NCBI GenBank assembly: GCA_018263575.1
Contig: JAANWX010000036.1
Coordinates: 1 to 32,848 of the forward strand
Direction: 5' to 3'
Length of the DNA stretch: 32,848 nt
From: Chloroflexota bacterium
Lineage (GTDB): Bacteria; Chloroflexota; Anaerolineae; Anaerolineales; UBA11858
The position numbers and the translations under genes were made by a program. Of this stretch, positions 7,469-15,082 are shown piece after piece (within the stretch, counting starts at the first letter, position 1; the number at the start of each line of letters is the position of its first letter). Under the pieces are notes generated by a model. It did no database searches. It saw only the letters and a program-made list of their open reading frames with translations, and was not told the origin of the DNA.

Positions 7469-8188
7469 TTGGTTGCTAAAGTCGAGGTCTTAGAAACTGG
7501 CCAGAAATTGAATGCGATGCAAGAAGATTTTGTAGCTACTGTCTTCCATAATTTGCGGACGCCCTTGGGCTTTATAAAAGGATATACGACGACATTATTG
7601 CGGGAAAACACTGAGTGGGACGAGGAAACCGTTCGGGAGTTTTTAGAGATCATTGATGATGAAGCTGATGAACTTCAGATTTTGATTGATAATCTATTAG
7701 ATTCTTCCCGTTTGCAATCCGGGACACTTCGCATGCGGTTCCAGGACATTCGCCTTGATATTCTCCTGCGGGATATCGCGAAACGGGCCGTAATTATTGA
7801 TTTTGGCATGCCGGTTAGCGTTAGTATTTCCGATGATAGTATGATCGTAAACGCGGATGCGGCTCGATTGACACAAGTTTTTGAGAACTTATTTAGTAAT
7901 ATCAATAAATATGCCCCTGATTCCAGTGTAACGCTAACGTTGACAAGAGAAGATGACCAAGCCCATATTGTCCTCGAAGACACGGGCCCAGGCTTGAGAA
8001 TGGGGGACTTGGAGAAAATATTCAACCGCTTTTATCGTGTCCCGGAAACTATGTTTGGGGTACGAGGGAGCGGTCTGGGCTTGTACATTTGCCGACAAAT
8101 TATTGACGCTCACCATGGAGAAATATTTGCTGAATCGACGTTAGGTGAAGGAACAGCATTCCATATTTATCTACCTGTTATAAATTAG
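7469..8188 (+). CDS. Histidine kinase catalytic part (HisKA-HATPase)
   Basis: This open frame follows directly after the TAA of the GAF gene, in the same phase; a TTG at 7469 is the only immediate start. It has the H-box with H27 in VFHNLRTPLGFIKG (Phe replaces the usual Ser before His), a dimerisation helix to about residue 90, the N-box in NLFSNINKYAPDSS, a G1 box DTGPGLRMGD and a G2 box RGSGLGLYI. All catalytic boxes are present, so the domain should be active if made. How it is translated is unclear: reinitiation at TTG, stop readthrough, or not at all. There is no clear ribosome site. The OmpR-type regulator 27 bases downstream is the expected phosphorylation partner. Confidence 0.85.
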   Translation: MVAKVEVLETGQKLNAMQEDFVATVFHNLRTPLGFIKGYTTTLLRENTEWDEETVREFLEIIDDEADELQILIDNLLDSSRLQSGTLRMRFQDIRLDILLRDIAKRAVIIDFGMPVSVSISDDSMIVNADAARLTQVFENLFSNINKYAPDSSVTLTLTREDDQAHIVLEDTGPGLRMGDLEKIFNRFYRVPETMFGVRGSGLGLYICRQIIDAHHGEIFAESTLGEGTAFHIYLPVIN

Positions 8189-8215
8189 GTTTAACAAAAT
8201 GAGGAAGGTGTTTGC

Positions 8216-8932
8216 ATGGATAAGATAACAATTCTAGTTGTTGATGACGAACCTCGCTATGTCCACCTAATTTCTGCGAATCTAGAAGTTGAAGGATATA
8301 ATGTTTTAGAGGCTTTCAACGGTCAGGAAGCTATTGAGGTTATTGTCGAGCATGATGTGAATTTAGTATTTCTGGATATCATGATGCCGATTATGGATGG
8401 ATTTACAACTTGTGAACGCATTCGAAGTTTCTCCCAAATCCCTGTGATCATGGTCACAGCCAAAGGTGACGAAAGCGACCGTATTCAAGGCTTGGATGTG
8501 AGCGCTGATGATTATATTGTCAAACCCTTTTCCGCTGATGAGCTCCTCGCTAGGGTGAGAGCTGTCCTCAGGCGGTCTAAGTTTTCCCGCGAGGCATCAG
8601 CTCCTGTTATTTTCGAACATGGGAATTTGCGGATTGATTTTGCCCGGGCGGAGGTCTACCTCAACAGCGACAGGGTGATGTTGTCCGCTACAGAGTGTAG
8701 GCTGTTGCTGCAATTCGCGCATAATATTGGGCGCATGTTAAGCTCTGAAGAGTTGTTGGGCTCGGTTTGGGGAGAGGCCTATAAGAACGATAAAGAGATC
8801 CTGTGGGTGACAATTTCCCGCCTGCGTAGTAAATTAGAAAGCGACCCGGGAGAGCCGATCCACATCGTTACCCGAACTGGATTGGGATATACAATGCCGG
8901 ACCTTTCTGCAGAACCGCTTGAGACATCCTAA
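8216..8932 (+). CDS. OmpR/PhoB-family response regulator
   Basis: This is a 238-residue two-domain DNA-binding regulator. The receiver (3-120) has D10/D11, phospho-acceptor D54 in LVFLDIMMP, T81 and K103 in YIVKP. The C-terminal winged helix (about 135-228) includes LSATECRLLLQFAHNIGRML and the recognition segment LWVTISRLRSKL, ending TRTGLGYTM. GAGGAAGG lies before the ATG. It is adjacent to the split kinase and is probably its cognate regulator. The stop codon is followed within 11 bases by the next gene, so it heads or belongs to an operon with the DUF6812 and CpaF genes. Confidence 0.93.
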   Translation: MDKITILVVDDEPRYVHLISANLEVEGYNVLEAFNGQEAIEVIVEHDVNLVFLDIMMPIMDGFTTCERIRSFSQIPVIMVTAKGDESDRIQGLDVSADDYIVKPFSADELLARVRAVLRRSKFSREASAPVIFEHGNLRIDFARAEVYLNSDRVMLSATECRLLLQFAHNIGRMLSSEELLGSVWGEAYKNDKEILWVTISRLRSKLESDPGEPIHIVTRTGLGYTMPDLSAEPLETS

Positions 8933-8942
8933 AGGAGAAAAT

Positions 8943-9241
8943 ATGCCATCCATTATAATGAGCGAGGAAAATTTTTTACTGATTATGTCACCAAGGACAC
9001 AGTGCGGGTCATAATTCAAACCGTATCTCAACGTATTCATGGCAATGTTTATGTAAGACCGGATAAGCGTCTAAGGGATGAACTCAACGACGTTTCTCAG
9101 TTCATTGCTGTTACTGAAGCCAATGTCTATGATGCGCAGGGAGAATTCTTATATAAAACGGACTTCATTGCTATCAGTCGCGACCAAATTATTTGGGTCA
9201 TTCCTGATAAAGAACAAAAGGAGTTAGAGGATGAATCCTAA
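8943..9241 (+). CDS. DUF6812-type small protein with a frame conflict at its 5' end
   Basis: The conserved body runs from NERGKFFTDYVTKD (about 8957) through VRVIIQTVSQRIHGNVYVRP, RLRDELNDVSQFIAVTEANV and IWVIPDKEQ to a TAA at 9239-9241. Its best start signal, AAAGGAGAAAAT before the ATG at 8943, is in another phase: that ATG reads MPSIIMSEENFLL and stops at 9014. The body is one base back (-1). Either one base was lost between the start and about 8957, or the -1 heptamer A AAT TTT at 8969-8975 shifts ribosomes into the body, or translation starts at GTG 9002 and gives a short form. I recall this family in Chloroflexota beside CpaF-like genes. The function is unknown. It overlaps cpaF by 11 bases. 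Confidence 0.65.
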
Positions 9242-10553
9242 CCCTCGTACCGATGCTCCTCGCTTCAAAGGGCGTGACATTGAGAGAATTAGACAGCACT
9301 TTAGTGAGGAGTTGGCCCGAAAATTAGAAACGCTCTTTGGTGATTTTACTAAATCCCAAGCCCTTGAATATTTGAATGAAATCTATGCTCAGGCGGATGT
9401 TAACCTTTCCGATCGTTTAAAGAAACATATTTTTCAAAAAGTACTTGATGACCTGCACGGTTATGGCCCCATTCAAGCCTTGTTGAAGGATGAATCTATT
9501 ACCGAAATCATGGTAAATGGGCCTCGCGACGTCTATGTGGAAAGAGATGGAAAATTGGTGAAGACGAATGTCATTTTCGAAGATGACGCTCATGTGAAAC
9601 GCGTGATTGATAAGATAGTCCTTCCCCTGGGACGCCGCGTTGACGCGGACAGCCCCACGGTGGATGCCCGCCTCCCGGATGGTTCCCGCGTGAATGCCGT
9701 TATTCCACCTGTGGCCATTGATGGGCCTTCGATCACTATTCGTAAATTCAGCGAAGATAAATTACAAGTGGAGGATATCATCGAGTTTGGCTCCATAAGC
9801 CGCACCATGTCCAATTTCTTGAATGCTTGTGTCGTGGGACGCTTGAACGTGGTTATTTCCGGGGGAACAGGTTCAGGGAAGACAACTTTGCTGAATATCC
9901 TTTCCGGTTTCATTCCCTCTGATGAGCGTATTGTCACCATTGAGGATTCTGCGGAATTGCAGCTTCACCAAGACCATGTTGTCAGATTAGAGACCAAACC
10001 GCCCACCGTGGAGGGGGAAGGGGAAGTCACCATTCGCCATCTGGTCCGGAACTCTCTTCGCATGCGACCAGACCGCATTGTGGTCGGTGAGGTCAGGGGC
10101 GGGGAAGCCCTGGACATGCTCCAGGCCATGAATACCGGTCACGATGGTTCACTGACGACCTTGCATGCCAACACCCCTCGGGACGCGCTTTCCCGTCTGG
10201 AAACCATGTCCCTTATGGCCGGGCTAGATATGCCTTTGGACGTTATCCGAGAGCAAATAGCTTCCGCGGTAGATGTCATCGTCCAACAAGCGCGTTTGTC
10301 GGATGGCTCTCGTAAGGTGACCTTTATTACCGAAGTGGCGGGCATGGAAGGGAACACGATCGTTATGACTGATATTTTCAAGTTCGAACAAACGAAAATT
10401 GATAACGGCAAAATTATCGGCGAATTGAAACCCACCGGCATGCGTCCTATGTTCTCAGAGCGGCTTGTTGCGGCCGGTTTCGAGCTTAGCCCAGAAATGT
10501 TTGGCGCGGATATTAAAAGCATCATGGACTCCAGGCGCCGCTGGTCGCGGTGA
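9231..10553 (+). CDS. cpaF: CpaF/TadA-type secretion ATPase
   Basis: This cytoplasmic hexameric ATPase normally drives Tad/Flp pilus assembly or type II/IV secretion. The 440-residue length is typical. An all-alpha N-terminal part (20-80) is followed by the PAS-like N domain and the RecA-like domain: Walker [10 protein letters not shown] (211-219), an acidic Asp box [13 protein letters not shown] (231-243), Walker B IVVGEVRG (283-290) and a His box [12 protein letters not shown] (303-314). The ATG follows GGAG..AGAGG inside the end of the DUF6812 gene, with an 11-base overlap that suggests coupled translation. No TadB, TadC, pilin or prepilin peptidase gene is nearby, so either its partners are elsewhere or it serves another purpose under control of the adjoining two-component system. 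Confidence 0.93.
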   Translation: MNPNPRTDAPRFKGRDIERIRQHFSEELARKLETLFGDFTKSQALEYLNEIYAQADVNLSDRLKKHIFQKVLDDLHGYGPIQALLKDESITEIMVNGPRDVYVERDGKLVKTNVIFEDDAHVKRVIDKIVLPLGRRVDADSPTVDARLPDGSRVNAVIPPVAIDGPSITIRKFSEDKLQVEDIIEFGSISRTMSNFLNACVVGRLNVVISGGTGSGKTTLLNILSGFIPSDERIVTIEDSAELQLHQDHVVRLETKPPTVEGEGEVTIRHLVRNSLRMRPDRIVVGEVRGGEALDMLQAMNTGHDGSLTTLHANTPRDALSRLETMSLMAGLDMPLDVIREQIASAVDVIVQQARLSDGSRKVTFITEVAGMEGNTIVMTDIFKFEQTKIDNGKIIGELKPTGMRPMFSERLVAAGFELSPEMFGADIKSIMDSRRRWSR

Positions 10554-10602
10554 TACAGTATTGAACAAGAACAAGTAGGTTACTTCTAAGGGAGTGAATT
10601 CT

Positions 10603-11280
10603 ATGGATCACAAACTATCGATCAACATTCGAGCCAAGAAATTAGGTGTTCTCATTCGCGACGCCCGCCTAGAAGCTGGTGAATCTATGAAAGCTTGCGC
10701 GGAAGCTTTGGAAACGAGTAGTTATACAATCAGCAAGTATGAGGATGGAGAAAAATCACCCTCCCTTCCCCAATTGGAGGTTCTGGCCTACTATCTTGAT
10801 GTCCCTCTAGAACGGTTTTGGGGGAAAGAAGCGCGCTCAGAAATTGCTCCCCTGGCAGACCTGAGTCACATTGTCGAGCGCATTGAAATCCGCCACCGCA
10901 TCATTGGGGCCAACCTGCGTAAAGCCCGGGAAGAAGCCGGCCTGTCCTTATCGGAAATTGCCGAGGAATTGGATATTACCACCTATCGCCTTAAATCCTA
11001 TGAGTTGGGAGAGTTGCCCCTCCCCCTCCCTGAACTGGAAGCTTTATTGGCGCTCTATGATCTGTCCTTAGATGAGTTTAAGGATAAGAAGGGGCCGATT
11101 GGGAAATGGGCCGCTCAGAAAGAAGCAGGGGAAGCCTTTTTGAAACTTTCGCCAGAGATGCAGCAATTTGTAGTTCAACCAGTCCATCAACCTTATCTGG
11201 AAATAGCCCAAAAATTGAGTGAAATGTCGGTAGAAAAATTACGCTCCGTAGCGGAAGGATTATTAGATATCACATTGTAG
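10603..11280 (+). CDS. Double HTH (XRE-type) regulator
   Basis: This 225-residue protein has two helix-turn-helix domains of the Cro/CI type. The first (about 12-70) reads LIRDARLEAGESMKACAEAL..YTISKYEDGEKSPSLPQLE. The second (about 99-152) reads LRKAREEAGLSLSEIAEELDITTYRLKSYE..LPLPELE. A C-terminal helical region follows. AAGGGAG eight bases before the ATG at 10603 sets the start; an upstream GTG at 10594 has no room for a ribosome site. Two tandem domains in one chain could recognise a direct or inverted operator without dimerising. It sits 49 bases after cpaF and could be its regulator or co-expressed with it. The target is unknown. Confidence 0.85.
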   Translation: MDHKLSINIRAKKLGVLIRDARLEAGESMKACAEALETSSYTISKYEDGEKSPSLPQLEVLAYYLDVPLERFWGKEARSEIAPLADLSHIVERIEIRHRIIGANLRKAREEAGLSLSEIAEELDITTYRLKSYELGELPLPLPELEALLALYDLSLDEFKDKKGPIGKWAAQKEAGEAFLKLSPEMQQFVVQPVHQPYLEIAQKLSEMSVEKLRSVAEGLLDITL

Positions 11281-11318
11281 CGTGAAGGTTAATGAGTGAA
11301 GCGTGATGGAGACGAATA

Positions 11319-11861
11319 TTGATAAATCCTGATGATGTAAAAACCCCTCAAGAAAATGAGCAAGACGGAAAGCGTGCCTACCAGGCGGGGGAATTCGAAC
11401 AGGCCGCGCGTGCCTTTGCAGGAGCCGCGGAAGGCTTCCAGGTCGCAGGGGATACCCTGAAGGCGGCCGAAATGCGCAACAACCAGTCCGTGGCCTTCCT
11501 CCAAGCGGATCTCCCGGAGGAAGCCAAGCGGGTCGTGGAGGGCACGGCGCAGATTTTCGCCCAAGCTGACGATCCTAAACGCCAGGCCCTCGCTTTGGGG
11601 AACCTGGCCGCTGCCATGGAAGGCATGGGAGAGCTTCGAACAGCCCTCGTCACCTACACACAATCAGCCGAAATACTCCAAGAAATTGGCGCCCAAGAAG
11701 AATACGCTCACGTCATGAAATCTATTTCCGCCCTAAAGCTCCGCCTGAAAAACCCCTTAGGAGCATTGGCCTCCATGGATGAGGGTATGGAAGCCATAGG
11801 GAGCCCCAATTGGAAACAACGCCTTGTGAAACGCTTGCTGAAGATCCCCTTTAATTTTTAA
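11319..11861 (+). CDS. TPR-repeat protein
   Basis: About 180 residues of helical repeats: KRAYQAGEFEQAARAFAGAAEGF, AAEMRNNQSVAFLQADLPEEAKRVVE, ALALGNLAAAMEGMGELRTALVTYTQSAEIL and later a fourth helix pair. These are tetratricopeptide-like, used for protein binding. The frame opens at a TTG (11319) with GGAG eight bases or so upstream. An ATG at 11306 reads METNIDKS in another phase, and removing one T (near 11328) would join it to DDVKTPQENEQ. A one-base insertion at the 5' end is therefore possible. The TAATG junction overlaps the next gene by one base, so the two are coupled. Confidence 0.75.
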   Translation: MINPDDVKTPQENEQDGKRAYQAGEFEQAARAFAGAAEGFQVAGDTLKAAEMRNNQSVAFLQADLPEEAKRVVEGTAQIFAQADDPKRQALALGNLAAAMEGMGELRTALVTYTQSAEILQEIGAQEEYAHVMKSISALKLRLKNPLGALASMDEGMEAIGSPNWKQRLVKRLLKIPFNF

Positions 11862-12739
11862 TGCCTATTGGAGATTCCCAGAACGTATCTATTCGCGAAG
11901 TTGGTAAAAAAGATAGAAACCAACTCATTGACCTGGTGCACCGAGGCCATTTCAAACACCGCCATTTAGATTGGTTCCCCCCTTTTGATTGGTTGGGGGA
12001 ACAGCCCTATTTGGCCGCTTTCCAGGGCCAGAAAATCCAAGCCGCTTTAGCGTGCCCCCCGGATCCGCCTAAAATTGCCTGGATCAGGTTTTTTGTGGTC
12101 GCTCCCGGTCTTTCCCCCGAGGAAGCCTGGCAGGCCTTATGGCCCACAGCGTGGGAAAAACTCAAAGCGGAGGGGAGCGCGCGCACGGCCGCTCTCCTTG
12201 CCATGCCGGGGCAGGGTGCGCGGGGCAAACTGGGCAGCTTGGTAGAAGAGAGCGGTTTTTCTCGCACCCATAACGTGGCCGCCCTAACCTGGACAAGCGC
12301 TAAGGCCGTGATGCCGGACCTCCGGCCGGGCATTAAGGTGCGTCCCATGGGGCGGGCGGATCTTGCGGCGGTGGAAGAAGTTGACCATACCGCCTTCGCA
12401 CCCCTCTGGCAGAACTCTCTCCATGCCCTGGAGCGCGCTCACCAAATCGCCGCCTTTGCCACCGTAGCGGAGATTGATGAGCAAATAGTTGGCTATCAAA
12501 TCAGCACGGGGGATATTTCAGGGGGACACCTGGCCCGTTTGGCGATCTCTCCCCACTGCCAGAACCTGGGCGTCGGCACGGCCCTCCTTCACCATCTGTT
12601 GTTGAAATTCGAAGAATGTGGGTGTGTGCAGGTCACCGCCAATACCCAAATAGAAAACGAGCCCTCTCTAAAACTTTACAGGAAATTCGGCTTTCAACGT
12701 GACCATCAAACCCACCCTGTCTACCAGCGAAGGATTTAG
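11861..12739 (+). CDS. Double-GNAT acetyltransferase
   Basis: This 292-residue protein contains two GNAT-like halves. The N-terminal half (10-150) is degenerate, and the C-terminal half (about 160-290) carries the acetyl-CoA signature LAISPHCQNLGVGTALLHHLL with the Q-x-x-G-x-G loop, followed by NEPSLKLYRKFGFQ, the usual end of the fold. It should transfer an acetyl group from acetyl-CoA to an amine; the substrate is unknown. The start ATG overlaps the TPR gene stop by one base. The 3' end touches a convergent toxin-like gene, and the last codons lie in a 16-base sequence that recurs at 13350-13365. Confidence 0.85.
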   Translation: MPIGDSQNVSIREVGKKDRNQLIDLVHRGHFKHRHLDWFPPFDWLGEQPYLAAFQGQKIQAALACPPDPPKIAWIRFFVVAPGLSPEEAWQALWPTAWEKLKAEGSARTAALLAMPGQGARGKLGSLVEESGFSRTHNVAALTWTSAKAVMPDLRPGIKVRPMGRADLAAVEEVDHTAFAPLWQNSLHALERAHQIAAFATVAEIDEQIVGYQISTGDISGGHLARLAISPHCQNLGVGTALLHHLLLKFEECGCVQVTANTQIENEPSLKLYRKFGFQRDHQTHPVYQRRI

Positions 12740-12962
12740 GCTGGTTTATTATCCCAAGGGCTTCGCTCCTCTCCGTATACCGATACTTCCGTAACTCATC
12801 GCTAAATAACTCCGTCACGAAAATACGATACGAGCCATACTCGGCCCGTATGTTTAAAATAGATCGTTCAGGAGTGCTATTTGTTTCAAATTCTACCTGC
12901 TCAAAAGTCGATTGAGCAAGACGAATTACGTTATCAAGATATCTTGAAGTTTTCTCGCCCAA
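12736..12962 (-). pseudogene. TumE-like (DUF6516-type) toxin, frameshifted and shortened
   Basis: The N-terminal part, YLDNVIRLAQSTFEQVEFET..ILNIRAEYGSYRIFVTELFSDELRKYRY, resembles the TumE family of toxin-antitoxin systems. After KYRY the open frame continues as non-family sequence antisense to the GNAT gene to 12633. A one-base loss near 12776-12780 (tattac to tatac) restores YGEERSPWDNKPA, whose WDN matches the family DN motif, and a TAA at 12736-12738. That places the end exactly against the convergent GNAT stop. The family usually continues some 30 residues beyond this point, so the gene is both shifted and truncated. It overlaps the gene upstream by 37 bases. Confidence 0.55.
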
Positions 12963-13258
12963 TCGTCAATCCCTTTGTAGCAAAATTCCCAATCAGCTAA
13001 ATCGATTTCCCATGTTTTACTGACATTCGCTTCGATATGCTCTACATACTCTTCGTCTTTAGCAATACGCTGAGAAAAGGTTGGATAATCTACTCCATAT
13101 CGATCTTGATATATCGCATTTTTTTGACGAAATTTTTTCACTTTCGATGTGATTTGTTCTATCGTATATCGTTGCAGCGCAGTATCAACGGACTCTTGTA
13201 AATTGCCAAAAGTGGTTAATATGTCTGCATATTTATCTTGAACAGCTATTGTAGTCAT
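12926..13258 (-). CDS. Putative antitoxin partner of the TumE-like gene
   Basis: This acidic and helical protein of about 110 residues starts at the ATG 13258, with AAAGAG eight bases upstream; a GTG at 13267 is less likely. It reads MTTIAVQDKYADILTTFGNL.., has a charged middle segment (QITSKVKKFRQKNAIYQDRY) and ends in a Trp-rich tail (DLADWEFCYKGIDDWARKL). No DNA-binding fold is obvious. Overlap with the TumE-like gene downstream (37 bases) is the reason for calling it an antitoxin. The region is more AT-rich than its neighbours, as expected for a transferred module. Confidence 0.5.
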   Translation of the reverse strand: MTTIAVQDKYADILTTFGNLQESVDTALQRYTIEQITSKVKKFRQKNAIYQDRYGVDYPTFSQRIAKDEEYVEHIEANVSKTWEIDLADWEFCYKGIDDWARKLQDILIT

Positions 13259-13267
13259 TGCTTTCAC

Positions 13268-13463
13268 TCTTTGTTGTTTCTATATCGAAAAATATGTGTG
13301 ATCTAAAAACATTATACCCTATCTCAAGAGATGCACCTTTGCAAATTTAGGATTTAGGTTGGTTTTTAACATGGTTAACGCCGGGCTTATCCTTAATTTC
13401 ACCCCGCTGACGCATCTTCTCAAAAAACAGCGGAAATGTAGCCGAGATTTCTATATCTCGCTA
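13268..13463. other. Intergenic with the second copy of a 16-base direct repeat
   Basis: GGATTTAGGTTGGTTT at 13350-13365 repeats GGATTTAGGCTGGTTT at 12732-12747 with one mismatch, so the TumE-like pair is bracketed by direct repeats. The rest of the spacer holds ATCTTCTCAAAA (13414-13425), part of the dispersed element below. No gene is seen. Confidence 0.6.
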
Positions 13464-13464
13464 C
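13414..13464. repeat. Hairpin-plus-tail dispersed element, copy at pemK 3' end
   Basis: GTAGCCGAGAT (13438-13448) pairs with ATCTCGCTAC (13455-13464). The motif GTAGCCGAGATTT is shared with 19864-19876. Twelve bases away is the inverted tail ATCTTCTCAAAA. It reaches the stop codon of the PemK-like gene and could also act as a terminator. Confidence 0.6.
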
Positions 13465-13808
13465 TACGCTAAATTGAATAATTTTTTCAACTTGCCATTC
13501 ACATTTTCTTGCTGCACTTCTGTTAATTGACCTAATTCTCGTCGAATTATCCTCGTTGTCGCTGTCATCATACGATGTAAACGTAAAACTGATGAAACTT
13601 GCAAACCAGATGTCTCAAACCCTGCTTCGTCAGAGGCTATTAACATGTCCGTTTCCAGCAAATTTTCTGGCACCTTGCTGGTGATAAATGCCAAAACTAC
13701 GTGGCGATATTGGCCTATTGGCTCGGTAAGACATACTGCAGGACGAACCTTATTACTGGATAGATCATCAAACGGAAAGGGTATGAGTACTACCTTATAC
13801 TTCGTCAT
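13464..13808 (-). CDS. PemK/MazF-family toxin
   Basis: This endoribonuclease-type toxin opens with KVVLIPFPFDDLSSNKVRPA, the hallmark N-terminus of PemK/MazF proteins (FPF..D, KxRPA). VVLAFITSKVPE (the family I-T-S motif) and SVLRLHRMMTATTRIIRRELGQL follow. The start at 13808 gives MTKYKVVLIPFPF and 114 residues, a normal length; an ATG five codons upstream has no better ribosome site. Its start lies inside the upstream antitoxin gene by 14 bases, the usual coupling in such modules. It probably cleaves mRNA when freed of its antitoxin. Confidence 0.85.
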   Translation of the reverse strand: MTKYKVVLIPFPFDDLSSNKVRPAVCLTEPIGQYRHVVLAFITSKVPENLLETDMLIASDEAGFETSGLQVSSVLRLHRMMTATTRIIRRELGQLTEVQQENVNGKLKKLFNLA

Positions 13809-14049
13809 GGAATGGTTGTCCATCGGTTATTGAATAAATATCTTCTTCGGCATCAGAAAGAAATTCGAAGGCTGGATTGCGTGATGCGGCCCTTAACCAC
13901 GAAATTTCATCTATTTCATCATCCAACGTCGATAAAACAATAACTCTTACTCTTTTAGGACCAGAAAATGGAACTGGGCCGTCCAATTCTAGATTATTAT
14001 GTTCATCAATCGTTCCTGTCATTTCTATCGCAGTCATCGGAGTTTCCAT
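13795..14049 (-). CDS. Antitoxin of the PemK-like toxin
   Basis: This is an 84-residue protein. The N-terminal half, MTGTIDEHNNLELDGPVPFSGPKRVRVIVL, looks like the small beta-rich domain seen in antitoxins with a GxI..ng.i.Ld pattern. The acidic C-terminus (DAEEDIYSITDGQPF) fits toxin binding. GAGG seven bases before the ATG supports the start. It precedes and overlaps the toxin gene by 14 bases, and antitoxin-first order is typical. The module lies in an AT-rich patch together with the broken TumE-like pair. Confidence 0.75.
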   Translation of the reverse strand: METPMTAIEMTGTIDEHNNLELDGPVPFSGPKRVRVIVLSTLDDEIDEISWLRAASRNPAFEFLSDAEEDIYSITDGQPFHDEV

Positions 14050-14317
14050 AGCACTACCTCACATAAACTTTCAATTGATTTCTTCTGATTTCTACTTCCT
14101 AGTATACCCGATAAACACCCACTTTCCAATCTAATCAGTCTCGTATGCCATCAAAATTTGGATAACAAATATAGGCAACTAACGGATTAAGGATTCATGC
14201 GGCGTGGTGAAAAAAAGACTGAATCATACCTAATGATGGGTATAGCATACTCTCCTCCAACCTCCAACTTCAAATATCCAATACCCAGTACCCAATATCC
14301 AAACTCACCCGCAACTC
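14050..14317. other. AT-rich spacer ending in a low-complexity CCAATATCC tract
   Basis: No gene is supported. From about 14252 the sequence becomes a degenerate repeat of CCAAC/CCAATATCC/CCCAATACCC units that continues into the 3' end of the DUF554 gene. A matching tract lies on the other side of that gene at 15083-15218. Confidence 0.55.
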
Positions 14318-15043
14318 CTAACTCCCCCCTCCCACCAGCCGCACCAAAGCCACAATCACCGGACTCACCACCAAACCCGGCAAAAAATTAGCCACCCGAA
14401 TGGGTTTGATTTCCAACAAACTGCTGATCGCTAACCCCACCAGAATCACGCCGCCGGTGGCCGTCATCTCCGCGATCATGGCCTCTGTCAGGAGGACTTT
14501 GATCTGTGCCGCCAGGAGGCTGATCCCTCCCTGGTAGAGGAGAACGACCGGGGCGGCAAAAATCACCCCTAGCCCCAGGGTGGAAGCGAAAGCGAAAGAG
14601 GCAAACCCATCCAAAACGGATTTAATAGCCAAAAGCTTATAATCTCCCGTCAGGCCATCTTGTAAAGCGCCCAAAATGGTCATAGGCCCCACGCAAAAAA
14701 CCAGGGAGGCGGTCAAGAACCCCCGCACAAAGGTGGAGCGTCCGTCCGCGTCCTCATCCCCCTCCCCCTCTCCGCCAAAGCGTTTTTCCAACCTTTCCCC
14801 CAGACCACTGAGGCGGCTTTCTATTTTAAGATACTCGCCCAGCAGGCCGCCCAACAACAAACCGCCCAATACAATCAACTCGTTTTGCGTTTCGAAGAAC
14901 ATCTTCAGGCCGATAGCCGTGGTGAACAAACCCAGCCCGGCCACAATCGTATCCCTTGCCCGCTGCGGAAATAAGCGCCCAAACCCCAATCCCAGCGAAC
15001 TTCCAATAATAACCGTAATAACATTGATTATTGTTCCTGCCAT
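14318..15043 (-). CDS. DUF554 family membrane protein
   Basis: This 241-residue inner-membrane protein has about six hydrophobic segments. Recognisable family features are the N-terminal GTIINVITVIIGSSLGLGFG, the IVLGGLLLGGLLGE repeat near 58-70, CVGPMTILGALQDGL (117-131), and SVLDGFASFAFASTLGLGV. An acidic glycine-rich loop (FGGEGEGDEDADGR) separates the third and fourth segments. The function of the family is not established; transport or regulatory roles have been guessed. AAAGGAGATAGT before the ATG fixes the start. It stands alone, framed by low-complexity tracts. Confidence 0.9.
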   Translation of the reverse strand: MAGTIINVITVIIGSSLGLGFGRLFPQRARDTIVAGLGLFTTAIGLKMFFETQNELIVLGGLLLGGLLGEYLKIESRLSGLGERLEKRFGGEGEGDEDADGRSTFVRGFLTASLVFCVGPMTILGALQDGLTGDYKLLAIKSVLDGFASFAFASTLGLGVIFAAPVVLLYQGGISLLAAQIKVLLTEAMIAEMTATGGVILVGLAISSLLEIKPIRVANFLPGLVVSPVIVALVRLVGGGS

Positions 15044-15082
15044 ACTATCTCCTTTGAAAACATATGATTTAGTGCTGAATTA

